Source: Labrys sp. WJW
Lineage (GTDB): Bacteria > Pseudomonadota > Alphaproteobacteria > Rhizobiales > Labraceae
Assembly: GCF_001676615.1 (NCBI RefSeq)
Contig: NZ_LYXZ01000031.1
Span: 1-64,000, forward strand
DNA length: 64,000 bases
Direction of reading: 5' to 3'
Shown: piece after piece, positions 60,459 to 64,000 of the stretch
Numbering within the stretch: the first letter of the stretch is position 1
Layout: the number at the start of each line of letters is the position of its first letter
Made by a program: the position numbers and the translations under genes
The notes under the pieces: generated by a model
Seen by the model: the letters and a program-made list of their open reading frames with translations, nothing else
What the model was told of the DNA's origin: nothing
The model's database searches: none

Positions 60459-62351
60459 ATGTGCAGGCTCCCAGTTGTTCCCATGATTATCCTGGCCTGC
60501 CTGTTCGCCCAACTGACACATGTCGCAGCCCAGACCGATGCCTCTCGGGTGCTCCAGACCGATCGATCCGGCGCTTCCGGGTGTGTTTCGGTGCAGGATA
60601 CCCGCAATCCAAGCGAAAATGGAGGCGCCCTCATCGGTTGCATCAATCCGATGACGGGTGCTTTCGAGCTTCCGTCCAATCTGCGCAACCGTGAGGATAT
60701 CGACGAGCGCGTCCTCAGATCCTATGGTTTTCGCGGCGACGGAGAGAGCCATCCGCTGTCCAGCATTACCATTCTCAACGGTCGCAGCACCGCGGGCTGG
60801 TCCCTGGTGCAATGGCAGGCGATACTCCCGGCGGCACGCTCTCTTTCGGACGAGATCGACGGCGTCGTCATCAATTCGCTGATCCAGACGAATTCGAGCG
60901 CCCTGAAGTTCCGCCTGGGTCCCCTGACCGCCCGTTTCTCCACACCGATCATCTCTGCTTGCGGCAAAAGCATTCGCTTCGAGGGAGCCGGACCGGGACT
61001 CACCATATTTCGCTTCGGCGCCAGCAATGGCTGGGATCACTGCGGGACAGGCGCCCCGAAGGGAGACAAGCTGGAGCTTCAGGGCATCAAATTCCAATCC
61101 AACGATACCGCCTCCAGGAGCACCATCGGAATCAACGCCAGGTTTACGCCTGGCGTCAACGGGACTTATTCCAACTTCGCTCTCGAAAATTTCAACACCG
61201 GCATGGTCTTGGTCAACTCGGCCGGCACTATGATCGAGGGCGGCATGATCACTGCCGGACCATCGCGCAAAGGCCTGGCCAGCACGGGAACCGGTATCTG
61301 GTTTCGCGGGACGAATACCTTCGTCAATCGTATCCAGAACACGCTGACCCAATATTACAGGACCGGCTATCGTTTCCAGTCGACCAATCCCCCAAGGATA
61401 CTGGGGCTCGAGGATCAGAGCCTGATCAATTCGGCTGCCGGGGAAGTCGGCACCTGCATACAGATCGATTCCGACTATAAGGGCTACTCCCCGCTCCAAT
61501 ATGTGACGGATAATTTCTCTTGCGACGCCTATGAAGGCCATGTCGATGCACGACAAGTCTCGCATCTGTCCATCAAGGGCGGCAATTGGCTGATCCACCC
61601 AGCCGCGGGATCCTGGACGCCAGCCGGCAAGAACTTCTTCAATTTTTGCAGAGCCTCGACGGTACGCCTCGAAGGAGCCTGGATTTCCAACAACGCCCAA
61701 CCCCTCGAAATTCGCTCCCTCATCAACGTCACCACCGATCGCTGCGGTATTCCGACCGGAGCCGGCGCATCGGATGTGCAGATCCGCAACAACAAGATCG
61801 AATATCGGGGCTTGAAGACCTCGGCGGCCTTGATCGTCAAAACCGCCGGCACCAGCGGGGTGGTGGTCGCCGGGAATCTCTTCACCGAATTCTTCAAGCC
61901 CGGACCGCCGCCATCCAATGCATTTTCATGGGCCGGTTCGGATGCCCAATCGGCTCTTTATCAAGGCCTCCCCGGCGAACTCGTGCAGACATCGCCGCCG
62001 CCGGTCGACATGAGCGACGGGGTTGTACGCGACATCGGGACATTCTCCCTCGCGCCGGGCGTTTGGAGTTGCCACGCCCAACTCCAGCTCCTGCCGGCCG
62101 GCGGGACGAAGGTTAGAGCTTTTCAGGGGGCCTTCAGTATCCAATCCACCGCGATGCCGATTGCACCCGGACAAGGCATGTTCATGGAAACCGGCGAATG
62201 GTCGGGCGGGGAAATTCGGGGGGTCGGTCCATTCGTGTTCGACTTCACCGCGAAAACGCAGAGTACCCCTGTCCATATCGTCGGAGCGGCGTCTTTCGCC
62301 GGAGGCCAACTTCAGATGAATACCGTCGGCCAGTGCGTCCGTTTGCGATAG
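60459..62351 (+). CDS. Secreted right-handed beta-helix (pectate-lyase-like) protein
   Basis: 630 residues from the ATG at 60459, with AGGAG ten bases upstream. The signal peptide MCRLPVVPMIILACLFAQLT ends VAAQ. A pre-helix segment is followed by stacked-strand repeats (LKFRLGPLTARFSTPIISAC, IRFEGAGPGLTIFRFGASNG, LELQGIKFQSNDTASRSTIG, MIEGGMITAGP, VQIRNNKIEYRG, VVVAGNLFTEFF), as in pectate lyases and phage tailspikes. A separate beta-sandwich-like C-terminal domain starts near 530. No catalytic residues can be assigned. It may act on an exopolysaccharide or be structural. Its codon use looks weaker than that of its neighbours. Confidence 0.68.
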   Translation: MCRLPVVPMIILACLFAQLTHVAAQTDASRVLQTDRSGASGCVSVQDTRNPSENGGALIGCINPMTGAFELPSNLRNREDIDERVLRSYGFRGDGESHPLSSITILNGRSTAGWSLVQWQAILPAARSLSDEIDGVVINSLIQTNSSALKFRLGPLTARFSTPIISACGKSIRFEGAGPGLTIFRFGASNGWDHCGTGAPKGDKLELQGIKFQSNDTASRSTIGINARFTPGVNGTYSNFALENFNTGMVLVNSAGTMIEGGMITAGPSRKGLASTGTGIWFRGTNTFVNRIQNTLTQYYRTGYRFQSTNPPRILGLEDQSLINSAAGEVGTCIQIDSDYKGYSPLQYVTDNFSCDAYEGHVDARQVSHLSIKGGNWLIHPAAGSWTPAGKNFFNFCRASTVRLEGAWISNNAQPLEIRSLINVTTDRCGIPTGAGASDVQIRNNKIEYRGLKTSAALIVKTAGTSGVVVAGNLFTEFFKPGPPPSNAFSWAGSDAQSALYQGLPGELVQTSPPPVDMSDGVVRDIGTFSLAPGVWSCHAQLQLLPAGGTKVRAFQGAFSIQSTAMPIAPGQGMFMETGEWSGGEIRGVGPFVFDFTAKTQSTPVHIVGAASFAGGQLQMNTVGQCVRLR

Positions 62352-62395
62352 AGCTCGCATCATGATGAGCCGATCGCGACGAGACGCGATCGATT

Positions 62396-63085
62396 TCACT
62401 CCTCGTCGAATGGCGACGCCAGCACTTCCTTGAGCAGTTCGGCCGCAAGGGCCCGCGTGATCCGGCGGCCGCGTGACAGGCCTTCGCGATCGAGTACGGC
62501 AACCACCTGGCGTGCTGCGGCGAAGGAGCGCTCGATACGGTTGACGAGGAAGTCGACCAGCGTGCTGTCGACGATGAGCTGGCGGTCGAGAAAAAGCTTC
62601 ACCAGCAGCATGCGAAACAGACCGTCATCCGGCGTCGCGATGGTCAGGGCCGTCATGGCCCGCAGCCGCGAGATGAGGTCCGGAAGCGCGAGCCCCCAGC
62701 GCTCAGGGGGATCGTGGGCGGTGATCAGCAAGGAAGCGCCCGCCTCGCCCGTGAGGTTGAGCAGATGGAAAAGCGCCGTCTCGTCGATGCCGCGCCCGGC
62801 ATCCTCGATCACCACCGCCTTGTGTGAGACCAAGACAGGGACATTGTCGTCCCGCAGTGCCTCGCCCGCCAGCGTGACTGCGCCAGCCGCATCCGACCAG
62901 ATCGCCGCCAAATGACTCTTGCCCGAGCCGCTCGGGCCGATCAGCAAGGCACGGCGGGACGGCCAGTCGGGCCAGCGCTCGATGAAGGCATAGGCGGCCT
63001 CGTTGGAGGGCGAGACCAGGAAATCCTCGCGGGCAAACGAGGCCTGCAACGGCAGATCGAGCGCCAATTGGCGGGGAAGCGTCAC
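62396..63085 (-). CDS. hdaA: DnaA-related replication regulator HdaA
   Basis: 229 residues from the GTG at 63085, overlapping the AI-2E gene stop by 4 bp (GTGA); the longer frame lies inside that gene. The N-terminal clamp-binding motif is RQLALDLP (5-12). The AAA+ core has Walker A GPSGSGKS (50-57), the Walker B-like AVVIEDAGRG and LLITAHDPPERWG (sensor I region). Hda proteins bind the sliding clamp and promote DnaA-ATP hydrolysis to prevent re-initiation. It is coupled to the permease gene as in related genomes. Confidence 0.9.
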   Translation of the reverse strand: MTLPRQLALDLPLQASFAREDFLVSPSNEAAYAFIERWPDWPSRRALLIGPSGSGKSHLAAIWSDAAGAVTLAGEALRDDNVPVLVSHKAVVIEDAGRGIDETALFHLLNLTGEAGASLLITAHDPPERWGLALPDLISRLRAMTALTIATPDDGLFRMLLVKLFLDRQLIVDSTLVDFLVNRIERSFAAARQVVAVLDREGLSRGRRITRALAAELLKEVLASPFDEE

Positions 63086-64000
63086 GACGAAGGGTCCGAT
63101 GGCAGTGCCGCAGCCTGATCTTGGCCGACATGCCCGGTATAATACTGGCTGGCGAGGTAGCGCGACAAGGCAAAGCGCACCAGCACGCCGATCGCCGCCG
63201 CCACCGGCACGGCAACCAGGAGGCCGATGAAGCCGAACAGGCTGCCAGCGGCCAGCAGGGCGAACATCAGCCAGACCGGATGCAGCCCGACCGAACCGCC
63301 GACCAAGCGTGGCGAGAGCACATAGCCTTCGAGAATCTGTCCCGCCACGAAGACCAGGGCGGCATAGACCGGCAAATGCCAGTCCGGCCAGACCTGGACC
63401 AGCGCCACGCTGACGCTGACCACGAAGCCGAGAATGGAACCGACATAGGGGATGAAGGAGGCCAGACCCGTACACAGCCCGATGAGGAAGCCGAAGCTGA
63501 CACCGAGAAAGGTCAGGCATGAGCCGTAGAACAGCCCGAGCAGGAAGCAGACCGTCGCCTGGCCGCGCACGAAGCCGGCGATGGCGGCATCGATGTCGCG
63601 GAAGATGCCGCGGATGGCATCGGCATGGTCACGCGGCAGCCAGCTGTCGACGCGCGCCACCATATGATCCCAGTCGAGCAGGATGTAGAAAGCCACCACC
63701 GGCGTGACGATCAGGATGCTGACCACCCCGATGACAGCCTGGCTGCCCGACCAGAGCGAGGAGACGAAGGTGGCAAGCACCTGGGCACCCTGCCCGACAT
63801 AGTCGCCGAGCGACTTCTGGATGTCCTGCAGCCGTTCGGTGAGCAGGCCCCCGAGCCAGCTCTGGTTGAGTTCGCCCAGAATGCGCTGCATGGAGGCTAC
63901 GATGCTCGGCAGCCTCTCGCGCAATCCGTTGAACTGCTCGCCCAGCATCGGCACCAGCAGGAGGATCGCCAGCACGATGAGGAAGATGAAGCCGAGCAGG
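63082..64000 (-). CDS. AI-2E/PerM-family membrane protein (cut by window edge)
   Basis: The C-terminal 306 codons are seen; the N-terminus lies beyond the right edge. There are several membrane spans, with the family blocks VTPVVAFYILLDWDHMVARV, RDIDAAIAGFVRGQATVCFL, GLASFIPYVGSILGFVVSVS and LSPRLVGGSVGLHPVWLMFA. Members include the AI-2 exporter TqsA and Na/H antiporter-like proteins; the function is not settled here. Its stop overlaps the hdaA GTG. Confidence 0.9.
   Translation of the reverse strand, partial: LLGFIFLIVLAILLLVPMLGEQFNGLRERLPSIVASMQRILGELNQSWLGGLLTERLQDIQKSLGDYVGQGAQVLATFVSSLWSGSQAVIGVVSILIVTPVVAFYILLDWDHMVARVDSWLPRDHADAIRGIFRDIDAAIAGFVRGQATVCFLLGLFYGSCLTFLGVSFGFLIGLCTGLASFIPYVGSILGFVVSVSVALVQVWPDWHLPVYAALVFVAGQILEGYVLSPRLVGGSVGLHPVWLMFALLAAGSLFGFIGLLVAVPVAAAIGVLVRFALSRYLASQYYTGHVGQDQAAALPSDPSS

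Overview
The window is a stretch of chromosome from an alphaproteobacterium, most likely of the order Hyphomicrobiales (Rhizobiales). The evidence is high GC with strong codon-position bias, a class I lysyl-tRNA synthetase, PDH E1-beta with an N-terminal lipoyl domain, HdaA next to an AI-2E permease, dat-hfq-hflX order, a GTTC-N7-GTTC LexA box, and REP-like repeats typical of that order. No prophage, transposase, CRISPR array or rRNA is visible. The genus cannot be set from the sequence alone.

Layout. 1-13.4 kb is mostly core housekeeping: pdhB (cut by the window edge), pdhA, ftsB/divIC, eno, a membrane-anchored TerB-like protein, queF, kdsA, a VOC/glyoxalase-like protein, pyrG, secG, lysK, marC, ssb and a small conserved protein. 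13.6-16.8 kb holds a large exported protein, a 42-residue lipoprotein missed by length cut-offs, a hairpin-rich stretch with no gene, and tRNA-Ser(GCU). 17.0-23.3 kb holds mazG and a complete glycerol regulon: glpR, then glpD-glpK-glpF behind two candidate operators. 23.3-27.2 kb is accessory: a small P-loop kinase-like protein, a large secreted SGNH hydrolase, a glycine-zipper lipoprotein and a Cys-rich exported protein. 27.2-32.4 kb holds a methyltransferase overlapping hflX, then hfq, dat and a CYTH-CHAD protein.

32.6-39.8 kb is a sugar catabolic locus. An SDR dehydrogenase is divergent from a lactonase-family propeller protein, an FGGY kinase and a complete sugar ABC transporter whose genes overlap by 4 bp. 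39.8-49.1 kb holds a glycoamylase-like protein without a signal peptide, an SbmA/YddA-type ABC protein whose ATPase motifs are degenerate, a DeoR regulator-MFS pair, cardiolipin synthase, a second glycine-zipper lipoprotein, a PfkB kinase and a DUF1697 protein. 49.1-64 kb returns to core genes: maeB, aspS, rnd, ppx/ppk and hdaA with an AI-2E permease (cut by the window edge). Two genes interrupt this block: dadA, and a secreted right-handed beta-helix protein.

The most unusual structure is in the spacers. Three consecutive intergenic regions around kdsA carry variants of one nested palindromic cassette, and their arms differ by paired (compensatory) changes. A second family of about 100 bp occurs five times, each copy 20-80 bp upstream of a start codon (queF, pyrG, cls, maeB, aspS). 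The polyphosphate genes ppk and ppx and a CHAD protein also share the window. I found no clearly new multi-gene defence or biosynthetic system. The best candidates for undescribed biology are the repeat families, the degenerate ABC protein, the beta-helix insertion and the gene-less hairpin region.
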